Of a DNA stretch of 64,000 nt, positions 8,391 through 17,357 are shown piece after piece (the stretch's first letter is position 1; each line of letters opens with the position of its first letter). The stretch lies in contig NZ_BDCG01000006.1 in NCBI RefSeq assembly GCF_001613385.1, positions 1 to 64,000 of the forward strand, in the 5' to 3' direction. The notes beneath the pieces were generated by a model. The model saw nothing but the letters and a program-made list of their open reading frames with translations. It made no database searches and was not told the DNA's origin. Source of the DNA: Nocardia flavorosea NBRC 108225. Lineage in GTDB: Bacteria > Actinomycetota > Actinomycetes > Mycobacteriales > Mycobacteriaceae. A program made the translations under genes and the position numbers.

Positions 8391-9134
8391 TCACTGCCCC
8401 AGGATCAGGTCCACCAGCCGGGGCAGCGCCTCGCCGATGGGTTCACGCACGACCTCGGTGGCCATCGAATCGTACGGCGTGGGTTCGGCATTCACGATGA
8501 CCAACGAGGCGCCCGCCGCCACCGCCCGGCCACACAGCGAGGCCGCGGGCTCCACCTGCAGCGATGTGCCGACAGCGAGAAAGATATCCGCTGTCTCGGC
8601 CGCCAGCGAGGCCTTCAGCAAGGTGCGCTGGTCCAGCGCCTGGCCGAACATGATCACGGCCGCCTTGAGGATGCCGCCACATTCCGGGCACGGCGGATCG
8701 GGCTCCCCGGCGCCGACCCGTTCGAGAGTCTCTGCCATGGTCGCGGAGTATGCGCAGTCCACGCACACCACATCGAACATGTTGCCGTGGATCTCGATCA
8801 CCCGCTGGGAGTTCGAACCGGCGCGCTGGTGTAAGCGGTCGACGTTCTGGGTGACGATCGTGAGCGCACGCCCGGCCCGCTCCAACTCCACGAGCGCGAG
8901 ATGTGCCGGGTTCGGTTCCGCACCCCAGGCCGGGTTGTCGCGGCGGGACTGCCAGGAGCGTTCGCGCAGGGCTGGGTCGGAGACGTAGTTGTCGTAGGTG
9001 GACAACAGTTCCGCCACCGGATCTTCGGTCCACACTCCCCGCGGCCCGCGAAAATCAGGGATTCCGCTGTCGGTGGAAATTCCCGCACCTGTCAGTACGG
9101 CGATACGGCCCGCGCGCTGATGCCACCGGGTCAC
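8391..9134 (-). CDS. NAD-dependent protein deacylase (Sir2 family)
   Basis: A sirtuin of about 247 residues that removes acyl groups from lysines with consumption of NAD+. Motifs in order: GAGIS and GIPDFRGPRG (NAD binding), TQNVDRLHQRAG, the catalytic histidine in EIHGNMF, two zinc pairs CVDC and CPEC, then GTSLQVEPA and VIVNAEPTP. The Tyr-x-x-Arg pair typical of desuccinylases is not obvious, so the acyl specificity is unassigned. The GTG at 9134 was chosen because the sirtuin core starts shortly after; earlier in-frame starts would add an unconserved lead. Confidence 0.93.
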   Translation of the reverse strand: MTRWHQRAGRIAVLTGAGISTDSGIPDFRGPRGVWTEDPVAELLSTYDNYVSDPALRERSWQSRRDNPAWGAEPNPAHLALVELERAGRALTIVTQNVDRLHQRAGSNSQRVIEIHGNMFDVVCVDCAYSATMAETLERVGAGEPDPPCPECGGILKAAVIMFGQALDQRTLLKASLAAETADIFLAVGTSLQVEPAASLCGRAVAAGASLVIVNAEPTPYDSMATEVVREPIGEALPRLVDLILGQ

Positions 9135-9538
9135 CGGAGTACCCCCCGGGCCGGCGTCGCTCCGCGGGAATGGGCGCTCGACCAGGGTGGGCGCCGGTAC
9201 TGAATCCGCATATCGCCAGCTTAGGCATGCCCAGCCCCACATACTTCACAGCGCACCCCTCGACGCAAGCTGGCTATCTTTCAGCAAACGATAGTCGGGG
9301 TCCGATTCGCACGATCCCCAAGGAAACATTCCTGGAGTACGGTTCGGGCGTGTCACACAAACCCACTCCTTTTGATCAGGCATTTTTCCCGAAAGATCAC
9401 AGTCCGGGCACAGCACCTCCCCACCGTTTCCCACAGTGTGTGATGGCTGTCTCGAGATTTGCCACCCGGTATCCAAGCGGAGATTTGTCCGTTACGGTGA
9501 ACACAGTTGCCACACTCGACCGAGACGGAGGTTCCGCC
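9135..9538. other. Intergenic region upstream of small membrane protein
   Basis: About 400 bases between the divergent sirtuin and the 102-residue membrane protein, noticeably richer in A/T than its surroundings. The frame of the downstream gene stays open back through this stretch, but the sequence lacks GC3 bias and I do not support coding. It should hold the promoters of both genes. Confidence 0.4.
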
Positions 9539-9847
9539 ATGGCTCGCCACCGCGCACCCCGTACGGCAGATCCGCAGATCCGGCACATCCCCGTCCGGAA
9601 CTACAGCAATAACGGTTTGATAACCGAGGCGGCGGGGTACTCGAAAAATATGACAGCACTGCGTAACCGACCAACCCGGATCGCCGGTATGGAATGGGGC
9701 ACCGCATTGCTGGCGCTCGCCACCTGCCTCATTTTCAGTACCGGAATTGCCGCCATCACCCAGTCGTTTTCCATGGCACTGATCGCCACGGCCAGCATCC
9801 TCGTCGGCCTGGGCATCACTCTGCGCATCCTGAGAACCCCTCGCTGA
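9539..9847 (+). CDS. Small two-helix membrane protein, unknown function
   Basis: A 102-residue protein. The N-terminal 50 residues are basic and soluble. Two membrane helices follow (GTALLALATCLIFSTGIAAI and SMALIATASILVGLGITLRI), then a short basic end. The ATG at 9539 has GGAGG about 8 bases upstream. Not recognised as a named family. It is followed by a second small membrane protein and smpB on the same strand. Confidence 0.65.
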   Translation: MARHRAPRTADPQIRHIPVRNYSNNGLITEAAGYSKNMTALRNRPTRIAGMEWGTALLALATCLIFSTGIAAITQSFSMALIATASILVGLGITLRILRTPR

Positions 9848-9895
9848 CCGCGCGCCCCGTTCTCGAATACCTGTCCGCAGGACTAGCCTGCGAGC

Positions 9896-10135
9896 ATGGC
9901 ATCCGGGGACGGGTCCGAGGAAAGCGTCGAGGGCAGCAGCGGTGGCGCCGGCCCGCCGGCCGAACCGGTCGATGCGCCGCACCGGAGCCGCAGCACGGAT
10001 CCGGTGGTGGACCACAGCTGGCTGAACCGCCGCTCCCGTGCACGTGGCACGCATCTGCCGCGGCTTTCCACCGTGCTACTCGTCACCGCGTTCTCCGCCG
10101 TTCTGATCCTCTACCTGCTCCTGCAACCGGGCTGA
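9896..10135 (+). CDS. Small single-pass membrane protein upstream of smpB
   Basis: A 79-residue protein with an acidic, Gly/Ser/Pro-rich N-terminal half ([15 protein letters not shown]), a basic patch before the membrane (RRSRARG) and one C-terminal helix ([17 protein letters not shown]). The topology resembles a tail anchor. The start is ATG at 9896. It ends 49 bases before smpB. Function unknown; its position suggests co-transcription with smpB. Confidence 0.7.
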   Translation: MASGDGSEESVEGSSGGAGPPAEPVDAPHRSRSTDPVVDHSWLNRRSRARGTHLPRLSTVLLVTAFSAVLILYLLLQPG

Positions 10136-10184
10136 GCAGCGGCCGGGAATAATCCGGTTGCCGCGGCGCTTTAAGGTTGTCGTC

Positions 10185-10658
10185 ATGAAGGAGAAGGGGC
10201 GCAAGGTCATCGCGACCAACCGCCGGGCACGGCACAACTACACGATCCTGGACACCTACGAGGCCGGGATCGCGTTGGTCGGTACCGAGGTCAAGAGTCT
10301 GCGTGAGGGTAAGGCCTCACTGGTGGACGCCTTCGCGACCGTCGACAACGGGGAAGTCTGGCTGCGTGGCCTGCACATCCCGGAGTTCAGTCACGGAACC
10401 TGGACCAACCATTCGCCGCGCCGGGTCCGGAAGCTGCTGCTGCACAAGCGGGAGATCGAACGCCTCGTCGGCAAATCCCGCGAGGGCAACCAGACACTGG
10501 TCCCGCTGTCGATGTACTTCTCCGACGGCAAGGTGAAGGTCGAACTGGCCCTCGCCAAAGGTAAGCAGGACTACGACAAGCGGCAGGACCTGGCCCGGCG
10601 CACCGCCGAGCGCGAGGTCACCCGCGAACTCGGCCGGCGTATCAAAGGGATGCGCTGA
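10185..10658 (+). CDS. smpB: SsrA-binding protein SmpB
   Basis: Binds tmRNA and delivers it to ribosomes stalled on broken messages (trans-translation). 157 residues. The conserved features are [13 protein letters not shown], the [11 protein letters not shown] loop near residue 35, and a basic C-terminal tail ending RRIKGMR, which enters the empty mRNA channel. I prefer the ATG at 10185 to the in-frame start at 10158 because the protein then begins [10 protein letters not shown] as in relatives. The tmRNA gene follows 87 bases downstream. In Mycobacterium tuberculosis smpB lies directly after ftsX; here it is about 14 kb upstream of prfB-ftsEX. Confidence 0.97.
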   Translation: MKEKGRKVIATNRRARHNYTILDTYEAGIALVGTEVKSLREGKASLVDAFATVDNGEVWLRGLHIPEFSHGTWTNHSPRRVRKLLLHKREIERLVGKSREGNQTLVPLSMYFSDGKVKVELALAKGKQDYDKRQDLARRTAEREVTRELGRRIKGMR

Positions 10659-10745
10659 CCGGCGCGGACGGCACCGGGAAAACGGGAATGAACGACGGTG
10701 CCCGAGGTGTTAATATGACTGGCCCGGCAAGGTGCCGGGACGTAC

Positions 10746-11111
10746 GGGGCTGAACGGTTTCGACTGCGTACGTAGATTCAGGGGAAGCGTGTCGGTGCAG
10801 GCAAGAGACCACCGTAAGCGTCGTTGCAACCAATTAAGCGCCGATTCTCATCAGCGCGAGTACGCTCTCGCTGCCTAAGCGATAGCGTCTCTGTCGGCCC
10901 GAGGTTCGCCCTCGGCTTCGGTGCCGGCATCAGCTAGAGGGCTCACCGCGCGACTCGGTCGCGGAGTAACGCGGGACATCCAACAGCGACTGGGATCGTC
11001 ATCCCGGCTTGTTCGCGAGACCGGGAGATCCGAGTAGAGGCCCAGCGAACTGCACACGGAGAAGCCCTGGAGAAGCGGCGGAGGACCCGGGTTCGATTCC
11101 CGGCAGCTCCA
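10746..11111 (+). ncRNA. ssrA: Transfer-messenger RNA (tmRNA)
   Basis: A 366-base tmRNA. The 5' end GGGGCTG pairs with CAGCTCC at 11104-11110, followed by discriminator A; the CCA is not encoded. The tRNA-like T arm GGTTCGATTCC is near the 3' end. The tag reading frame starts with the resume codon GCC at 10840 and reads ADSHQREYALAA before TAA at 10876-10878. The tag ends in the ALAA-type degron recognised by ClpXP. An intrinsic terminator follows within 10 bases. Confidence 0.97.
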
Positions 11112-11117
11112 CAGCGG

Positions 11118-11153
11118 GGCCCCTCACTTGCAATGCAGGTGGGGGGCCTTTTT
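11118..11153 (+). terminator. Intrinsic terminator of ssrA
   Basis: GGCCCCTCAC at 11118-11127 pairs with GTGGGGGGCC at 11139-11148 (one G-U), followed by TTTTT at 11149-11153. Confidence 0.92.
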
Positions 11154-11218
11154 CATGCAGATCGCGATACCTGCTCAGTCCGTGTGGGCACATCTGGGCA
11201 TGCTCAGCGTCTTGTCGT

Positions 11219-12085
11219 TCACGCCGGGAGCAGCAGGGGAAGAGCGTTGACCGCGCCATGGACGACGAGGATGGGCCACATTGCCCGGTACTTGCTCCAC
11301 AGATAACCCAGGAACAATCCGAGGACGCCCTGATTGACGAAGACATGGGCGAGATCGACATGCAAAGCCCCCGTGCCCTGGATGCCGATGTGCCAAGAGG
11401 CCCACAGCGCCGATGTGAGCACGATCGCGGGCAGGCGTCCGAGGAGAACTTCCCACCTCGACTGGAGCCATCGCCGGTAGAACACCTCTTCGAGAAGGGC
11501 GTTGAGCAGGAACCCGACGGCGATGGTGGCGAGCAACATGCCGAGCGAGTCGATGGGGGCATCATCGCCCGGGGGAATAGCGAGGGGTCCGCAATAGCTG
11601 AGAAGCAGCCACGTTCCGACGGGTATCGCGGGGGCAACCCGCTGCCACGGGGTTGTCCCGTCGCGCGCTACCGGAATCGGCCGGCCAGGGCGCATAACCC
11701 AGAACATCGCCACCGGAACGCCGAGCAGCATCGACAGTTTGAACAGTGTATGTGCCGGTTCTCCGCCTCCTGCCGACCGCAAGGAGACGGCGAACACGAG
11801 GGCGAGCACCATGAGCGTTCCGGCTTGAATACGAAGCGCGCGTCCGCTCGTTGCGCTCGGCGCGCTCGTGGGAGCCTTCGCCGGTACGAGCCGGACGAGT
11901 GCGATCCCCGCGAGGGCGGGGATCCACCGAGCCCACATCGGCACGGTTTCGCCGTGGTCAGCGGAGTATCTGACCCCCGTATCGCCGGTCCACAGCAGCC
12001 ATAACGCCGACGCGGCGACGAGCGCAACGCCCACCACGAGAACGACCGTCCCAAGACTGTTCGTTTCACGTGATTTTTTCAGCAC
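11219..12085 (-). CDS. CPBP-family intramembrane glutamic protease
   Basis: A multi-helix membrane protein of about 288 residues of the CPBP (CAAX protease/bacteriocin-processing) family. The catalytic motif 1 is EEVFYRRWLQ (EExxxR) near residue 200, motif 2 is ASWHIG, and a third conserved histidine lies in DLAHVFVNQG. Such proteases cleave within or near the membrane; bacterial members often act in bacteriocin immunity or signalling. The GTG at 12085 lies inside the operator shared with the divergent TetR gene and has no Shine-Dalgarno site, so the message may be leaderless or the start may be further in. Regulation by the neighbouring TetR protein is very likely. Confidence 0.87.
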   Translation of the reverse strand: MLKKSRETNSLGTVVLVVGVALVAASALWLLWTGDTGVRYSADHGETVPMWARWIPALAGIALVRLVPAKAPTSAPSATSGRALRIQAGTLMVLALVFAVSLRSAGGGEPAHTLFKLSMLLGVPVAMFWVMRPGRPIPVARDGTTPWQRVAPAIPVGTWLLLSYCGPLAIPPGDDAPIDSLGMLLATIAVGFLLNALLEEVFYRRWLQSRWEVLLGRLPAIVLTSALWASWHIGIQGTGALHVDLAHVFVNQGVLGLFLGYLWSKYRAMWPILVVHGAVNALPLLLPA

Positions 12086-12118
12086 AACTGTACGGTAACA
12101 GGACCGTACAGTTGTGCT
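12081..12118. promoter_or_regulatory. Perfect inverted-repeat operator between CPBP protease and TetR genes
   Basis: AGCACAACTGTACGGT (12081-12096) and its exact complement (12103-12118) flank AACAGG: 16-bp arms with no mismatch. It occupies almost the whole gap between two divergent starts and covers the first codon of the protease gene. This is the classic layout for a TetR regulator controlling itself and its neighbour. Confidence 0.85.
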
Positions 12119-12128
12119 ATCAAGAGGT

Positions 12129-12749
12129 ATGCCCAAGGTCGTCGATCACGCTCAGCGGCGTGCGGAACTTGCCCGCGCGGTATGGGCAGTCATCGGCAGG
12201 GAAGGGATCGAAGGCGCTACGGTCCGGCGGGTGGCCGAGGAAGCCGGAGTGTCGGTCGGCGGACTGCGGCACTACTTCGACAGTCAGCAGGGCCTCCTGC
12301 GCTTCGCGGCGGAAGCGATGGCCGGCAGCGTCCGGGCCCGCGTCGCCGAACATCTTCGCGCGGACCTGCCGGATGTGGAACGAGCCCGGCTGATCCTCGA
12401 GGAATTCCTGCCGCTGGACGAACCCCGAAGCGTGGAGGTGGACGTATGGCTGGCGTGCCTGGTGCGTTCACGCTTCGATGCCTCGTTCGACGAGCTACGC
12501 AGGATCAGCGGGGTCGGCGAACGCCACCTCTGCCGCCTCGCCCTGGCGTACTGTCGGGGAGTAGCGCCTCCCGGCGATATCGGGCAGCGACTGGATACCG
12601 GACTCCTGGAACAGCAGGCCGAGCGCCTCCACCTCTTCATGGACGGCCTGACATTGCAGGCGGCGATGTACCCCACCGAGTTCCCGCCGGAGCAAGTCCG
12701 CATGACCCTTCGGCGCGAACTGGGTTTGCTGGCCCGTGGCGAGTACTGA
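12129..12749 (+). CDS. TetR-family regulator, divergent from CPBP protease
   Basis: 206 residues. The helix-turn-helix is VRRVAEEAGVSVGGLRHYF at about residues 33-51. The C-terminal part has the TetR_C look of BetI-like regulators (QAERLHLFMDGLTLQA, then MYP near the end). The ATG at 12129 has AAGAGG upstream and avoids the operator; an in-frame start at 12114 would lie inside it. It probably represses both itself and the protease gene through the palindrome at 12081-12118. Confidence 0.92.
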   Translation: MPKVVDHAQRRAELARAVWAVIGREGIEGATVRRVAEEAGVSVGGLRHYFDSQQGLLRFAAEAMAGSVRARVAEHLRADLPDVERARLILEEFLPLDEPRSVEVDVWLACLVRSRFDASFDELRRISGVGERHLCRLALAYCRGVAPPGDIGQRLDTGLLEQQAERLHLFMDGLTLQAAMYPTEFPPEQVRMTLRRELGLLARGEY

Positions 12750-12923
12750 TACGACGGATACCCGGTCCGCACCGGCAGGGCCTTCGTCTCATCCCGCCCG
12801 CAACCACGGCGGTGCGATCGGCGAGGGCGGCGGGTTCCACCCGCCCGCAGTCGGCGGTAGCGTAGGAACCACAGCTCACAGTGGTTGCCATTGGTGAGCC
12901 GGTCCGCGAAAGAGGTGGGCGCC

Positions 12924-13271
12924 ATGCCCGATATGCGCGATCCCGGGCCAGAGCACGACGGAGCGAGCTCCGGCTACCGGTTGATGGACGAGGTACTCGA
13001 TATCGGCGACGAGGACCGCGAAGAGCTGGACTACGACCTGGGCGACGACGATCAGGCCGACGAGGTCCGCGAATACGAGCGATATATCGCCGATCCCCCG
13101 AACGATCTGGTCATCCGCTATCACGAGAACGACGACACCGGCCGTTTGGGTATTGCCCGCGAACTCGACCAGGAGTGGACCCGCCGCCGGCATCGCGAGG
13201 AATTGCGCGCCGAGGACCGCCGTCCCGCGGAGGCGGCGGCCATGGAGATTCAGGACGAACTCCGGGATTGA
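12924..13271 (+). CDS. Acidic soluble protein of unknown function
   Basis: A 115-residue, strongly acidic protein: long runs of Asp and Glu in the first half (DIGDEDREELDYDLGDDDQA) and a charged, helical second half (RRRHREELRAEDRR). No membrane segment or known catalytic motif. The start is ATG at 12924 with AGGTGG upstream. It resembles the small acidic DUF5709-type proteins of actinobacteria, but I am not certain of the family. It lies 51 bases upstream of the DUF2461 gene and may be co-transcribed. Confidence 0.65.
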   Translation: MPDMRDPGPEHDGASSGYRLMDEVLDIGDEDREELDYDLGDDDQADEVREYERYIADPPNDLVIRYHENDDTGRLGIARELDQEWTRRRHREELRAEDRRPAEAAAMEIQDELRD

Positions 13272-13322
13272 CCGGTCGGCTCCCTGTCGTTCGCTCGCGC
13301 GGCGGGCGATAGGTTCGATGCC

Positions 13323-13958
13323 ATGAGCGAGTTCGCGGGGTTCCCGATCGCGGGGCCGGACTTCTACGAGGATCTCGAGGCCGATAACTCGAGGATATTC
13401 TGGACCGCCAACAAGCACATATACGAGGAATTCGTGAAGCGCCCGATGACGGCGCTGATCACCGACCTCGAACCGGACTTCGGCCCCGCCAAGATCTTCC
13501 GCCCCTACCGCGATGTGCGGTTCGCCAAAGACAAATCACCGTACAAGACGCACCAGGGCGCGGTCGTGCCCACTGCGCCGGGGGTCGGCTGGTATGTCCA
13601 GATCGGCGCACCCGGACTGTTCGTGGCCGGAGGCCTGTACGCCGCCGCACCGGAACAGCTCTCCCGCCTGCGCACCACCCTCGACGACGATATTCGCGGC
13701 GCCGAGCTCGAATCGATCGTCGACCACCTCGTAACAGCCGGCTACACCCTCGGCGGCGACAAGCTGAAGACCCGCCCGAAGGGCTACCCCATCGATCACC
13801 CCCGCATCGACCTGCTGCGCCATAAATCGCTGGTGATGAGCCGCGAGTTCGGGACCCCGGACTGGCTGGAGACACCGCGGGCCGCCACAGAGATCCGCAA
13901 GTCGTGGGAATCGCTGCGACCCCTCGTGGAGTGGCTCGGGGCGGTTGCAGGCAACTGA
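13323..13958 (+). CDS. DUF2461 (TIGR02453) family protein
   Basis: A 211-residue protein of the DUF2461 family, whose biochemical role is not established. Recognisable segments are the N-terminal LEADNSRIFWTANK near residue 20, the central FRPYRDVRFAKDKSPYKTH near 60, and FVAGGLYAAAPEQLSRLR near 100. The start is ATG at 13323. Soluble, with no signal peptide. Confidence 0.88.
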   Translation: MSEFAGFPIAGPDFYEDLEADNSRIFWTANKHIYEEFVKRPMTALITDLEPDFGPAKIFRPYRDVRFAKDKSPYKTHQGAVVPTAPGVGWYVQIGAPGLFVAGGLYAAAPEQLSRLRTTLDDDIRGAELESIVDHLVTAGYTLGGDKLKTRPKGYPIDHPRIDLLRHKSLVMSREFGTPDWLETPRAATEIRKSWESLRPLVEWLGAVAGN

Positions 13959-14315
13959 GTTCGCCGGCCCGGGGAAAGCCGCTCACTGTGCATGAGTCGA
14001 CCGTTCCGATTCTCCGGCGCCTGCGGCCCCGGCGAAGTATGTGCACTCACGCGGCAGGCGGTAGCGGGCGCAGGCGGTGCAGACCGCCGCTCACCGTGCC
14101 TGGAGCGTTGGTCGTATCCGACGGCCGATCTCGACGACCGCTTCCCGGCTTGCCGAGCCCGGTGGCGCCACGGGAGCCGCCGGACCGATCCTGGCGCGGA
14201 GCCTTCACAGCATTGTCTGTTACTCGCCGTCCTACTAATGTGTATCGTCACAAGTACCGGCATCCACACATCCTTGTGACCGGGTACCGGCGCCGGTGAC
14301 GATCGAGGAGGATCG
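13959..14315 (+). other. Intergenic region before the hydrolase operon
   Basis: A 357-base gap without a supported gene. Near its right end an inverted repeat GTCACAAG (14247-14254) and CTTGTGAC (14273-14280) brackets 18 bases, about 35 bases before the start of the metal-dependent hydrolase. This is a candidate operator for that operon. GAGGAGG just before 14316 is its ribosome site. Confidence 0.45.
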
Positions 14316-15218
14316 ATGAGGCTGTTCCGTAACCACGCCTCCGAACGGCTGACCGACCCGGGAGAGGTCGCGCTCACCGCCCGCAACGTGCATTTCGAAT
14401 GGACCGGTATTCCACTGCACTGGATGAAATCCGATCCGATCGCCTCGCATGTCCTCAACGCTCTCAACCTGCTGTTACCCGAAGGCGAACGCAGCTTCCT
14501 GACGGCCTTCGGCGAGGCCCTGCCCTTCGTCCGCGACGAGAAGCTGCGTGCGGATATGCTCGGCTTCATCGGCCAGGAGTCGATGCATGCGGAAACCCAC
14601 GCCGGATCGCACGAACTGCTGCTCACGGCCAACGGGATCGATCCCCAGCCTTATCTGGAACAGGCCGAGTACGTATTCCGCAAGACCATCGGTCCCCGGC
14701 GGTCCACCGCCACCCGGGCGGGACGCCAGCAGCTGGTGGATCGGCTCGCGGTGATCGCCGCGCTGGAACATTTCTTCGCCTTCCTGGGCGATTGGGTGCT
14801 CAACAGCGACCTGGAAAAGTTCGACGCCGATCCGCGCATGCTCGACCTGTATCGCTGGCACGGCGCAGAAGAGGTCGAGCACCGTAATGTCGCCCACGAT
14901 GTCGCCGAATACTTCGGCGTCGGTTACCTGCGGCGGGGCGCGGTGATGATGCTGGTCTTCCCGTCGTTCCTGGTGCTTCTGGTGCGCGGGACCAAATACC
15001 TGGTGCACCGCGACCCTGCGCTGCCCGACCTCGGATATCCCCGGCTGCTGCCGCGGATTCTGCGGTCGATGTGGCGGGGTTCCCTCCCCGGCATCCCGGC
15101 CCTGCTGGTGAGTGCGCTGTCCACCTTCGAACCCGGATACAGTCCGGAATCGGTCGGCTCGACCGCCCAGGCCGTCGCGTACCTGGCGCAATCTCCGGCA
15201 GCCCGGGCAGCTTCGTGA
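14316..15218 (+). CDS. Metal-dependent hydrolase family protein (PF10118 type)
   Basis: A 300-residue helical protein of the bacterial 'predicted metal-dependent hydrolase' family. Likely metal ligands lie in FIGQESMHAETH near residue 90, ALEHFFAF near 155 and HGAEEVEHRNVAHD near 190, a pattern of Glu and His also seen in diiron proteins. A hydrophobic stretch (VMMLVFPSFLVLLV) near 215 suggests membrane association. The true reaction is unknown. The stop overlaps the GTG of the reductase gene by four bases (GTGA), so the two are translationally coupled. Confidence 0.88.
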   Translation: MRLFRNHASERLTDPGEVALTARNVHFEWTGIPLHWMKSDPIASHVLNALNLLLPEGERSFLTAFGEALPFVRDEKLRADMLGFIGQESMHAETHAGSHELLLTANGIDPQPYLEQAEYVFRKTIGPRRSTATRAGRQQLVDRLAVIAALEHFFAFLGDWVLNSDLEKFDADPRMLDLYRWHGAEEVEHRNVAHDVAEYFGVGYLRRGAVMMLVFPSFLVLLVRGTKYLVHRDPALPDLGYPRLLPRILRSMWRGSLPGIPALLVSALSTFEPGYSPESVGSTAQAVAYLAQSPAARAAS

Positions 15219-16312
15219 CCAGGCCCGTCCTGCCGCTGCCCGCCGACCTCTACGGGCGGCGCCGGCCCGACCGGACCCTGCGCGTTCTCGATGCCGTCGT
15301 GAACGCCCGGCTGAACTGGACGGCACTGACCAACCGTCGCGATCTGACACCGCGTATCGACGACCGCCGAATCCCGGTGGTGGTGACCGGGCGCCGAGTG
15401 GAAGCCTCCGACGAGGACGTGGTGAGCCTCCGCCTGACCGCACCCGACCGGCGTGCCCTCCCGCGGTGGCGCCCCGGAGCGCATCTCGATATCGAGCTGC
15501 CGTCCGGACGCCTACGGCAGTATTCGCTCTGCGGCGACCCCGCCGACACCCACCATTACCGGATCGCGGTGCGCCGTATCCCGGGCGGTGCGGGTTCGAA
15601 CGAAGTGCACGACGCGCTGCCCGTCGGCTCGGCGCTGATGGTGCGGGGACCACGCAATGCGTTTCCGTTCGCCGCGCCCGGTTACGGGTCACCCGCGCGG
15701 CGGGTGCGGTTCGTGGCCGGAGGTATCGGGATCACGCCGATCCTGCCGATGATGCGGCTGGCCGAAACCCTCGGAATCGACTGGTCGATGATCTACACCG
15801 GGCGAGCCCTGGACACCCTGCCGTTCCTGGACGAGGTGCGCCGATTCGGCGATCACGTGACGGTCCGCACCGACGACCGGCACGGGCTGCCCACGGCCGC
15901 GGAACTTCTCGGCAAAGCCGGCGCCGGAACCGCCGTGTACTGCTGCGGACCCGCACCCATGGTCACCTCCATTGCCGGCACGGTGCGGGCAATGCCTGCG
16001 ATAGAACTGCATTCCGAACGTTTCTCGGCGCCGCCGGTCGTGAACGGTATGCCGTTCCAGATCCAGTTGGGCGCCGGTGGCGAGGTGATCGATGTGCCGG
16101 CGGACCGATCCGCACTCGACATTCTGCTCGAACGCCGACCCGACCAGCCGTATTCGTGCCGGCAGGGCTTCTGCCGGACCTGCAAGGTCCGGGTATCGGC
16201 AGGCGTTCCCGACCACCGCGACCACGTCCTGACCTCCGCCGAGCGCGACCACGGCGACCTGCTGGTGTGTGTATCACGCTGTGCAGGCGGACGTCTCGTC
16301 CTCGACCTCTGA
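15215..16312 (+). CDS. Ferredoxin-type oxidoreductase (phthalate dioxygenase reductase/VanB class)
   Basis: A 365-residue electron-transfer flavoprotein. The N-terminal flavin domain has RQYSLCGDP, the NAD(P)H domain begins FVAGGIGITPILPM near residue 170, and the C-terminal plant-type [2Fe-2S] ferredoxin has CRQGFCRTC (Cx4Cx2C), with a later cysteine in LLVCVSRC. Such reductases pass electrons from NAD(P)H to an oxygenase or desaturase. The GTG at 15215 overlaps the preceding stop. The partner oxygenase is not evident, unless the preceding PF10118 protein is itself a diiron enzyme. Confidence 0.92.
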   Translation: MTRPVLPLPADLYGRRRPDRTLRVLDAVVNARLNWTALTNRRDLTPRIDDRRIPVVVTGRRVEASDEDVVSLRLTAPDRRALPRWRPGAHLDIELPSGRLRQYSLCGDPADTHHYRIAVRRIPGGAGSNEVHDALPVGSALMVRGPRNAFPFAAPGYGSPARRVRFVAGGIGITPILPMMRLAETLGIDWSMIYTGRALDTLPFLDEVRRFGDHVTVRTDDRHGLPTAAELLGKAGAGTAVYCCGPAPMVTSIAGTVRAMPAIELHSERFSAPPVVNGMPFQIQLGAGGEVIDVPADRSALDILLERRPDQPYSCRQGFCRTCKVRVSAGVPDHRDHVLTSAERDHGDLLVCVSRCAGGRLVLDL

Positions 16313-16346
16313 TCCGACCACCCGCCCACAGCCTCAGGAGACCAGC

Positions 16347-17357
16347 GTGACGGTATCGATATCCGACTACCCGGCTACCGAACGAACGGTGCACCACCGT
16401 GGATTCGACCTCGCCGTCTACGAATACGGCGATCCGGACGCCGAAACCGTCGTCCTGGTCCACGGCTGGCCCGATACCCACCACCTGTGGAACGGCGTGA
16501 TTCCGCTGCTTGCCCGGCGCTTCCACGTGGTCGCCTACGATACGCGCGGGCACGGCGCCTCCACCCGCACCGCACGGGTCGCCGATTTCCGGCTCGCCGA
16601 ACTGTCCGCCGATTTCTTCGCGGTCGCGGAGGCCGTGAGCCCGGACCGGCCGGTACACGTCCTCGCCCACGATTGGGGTTCGGTGCAGGTATGGGAGGCG
16701 GTCTGCGAGCCGGGAGCGAGCGCCCGGATCGCCTCGTTCACCTCGGTATCCGGCCCGAATCTCGATCATCTGGCCGCCTGGGTACGGGCCCGGCTGCGCC
16801 GGCCGAGCGCACGAAATCTCTGGCAGCCGTTCACACAGCTCCTGTCGTCGGCCTACACCGGGTTCTTCATGACTCCGGGTCTGCCGCGGCTGGCGTTCGG
16901 TGCGCTCGCCACCGAACAGCGCTGGCGGCGGTTCATCCAGCTCATGAACAACACCGCGCCGTCGACGATCACCTTCGGGCCCACCTTGAAACAGGATATG
17001 GTCAACGGCCTGCTCATCTATCGGGCCAATATCGTCGCGCATCTGATGAAGCCGCGCGAGCGGACCACAGACGTACCGGTCCAGCTGATCGTCGCCGGCC
17101 GCGATATCGCGGTCCGGCCCGCCGGATACGACGATTCGGCGCGGTGGGTTTCGCGACTGTGGCGCCGCGATGTCCCAGCCGGGCATTGGATGCCGTTCTC
17201 GCATCCCTCCCTTCTCGCGACCGCGACCACCGAGCTGGTGGATGCCGTGGAGAAAGGCGAGTTCGCCACGGCAGACTCGGTCACCGCCGGGGAAACGCTC
17301 GGGCAGGTTCGGCAACTTCCTGTGGCGGACGGACCGCCGAAGAACGGAACCCGTTGA
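16347..17357 (+). CDS. Alpha/beta hydrolase, epoxide-hydrolase-like
   Basis: A 336-residue alpha/beta-fold hydrolase. HGWPD provides the oxyanion region near residue 42. The nucleophile elbow reads AHDWGS near 110, so the nucleophile is aspartate, as in epoxide hydrolases and haloalkane dehalogenases. The catalytic histidine is likely in AGHWMPFSH near 285. A cap domain lies between. The GTG at 16347 has AGGAG 8 bases upstream. The last 30 residues are an extra, low-complexity tail. It is the third gene of the operon and probably acts on the product of the first two. Confidence 0.9.
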   Translation: MTVSISDYPATERTVHHRGFDLAVYEYGDPDAETVVLVHGWPDTHHLWNGVIPLLARRFHVVAYDTRGHGASTRTARVADFRLAELSADFFAVAEAVSPDRPVHVLAHDWGSVQVWEAVCEPGASARIASFTSVSGPNLDHLAAWVRARLRRPSARNLWQPFTQLLSSAYTGFFMTPGLPRLAFGALATEQRWRRFIQLMNNTAPSTITFGPTLKQDMVNGLLIYRANIVAHLMKPRERTTDVPVQLIVAGRDIAVRPAGYDDSARWVSRLWRRDVPAGHWMPFSHPSLLATATTELVDAVEKGEFATADSVTAGETLGQVRQLPVADGPPKNGTR

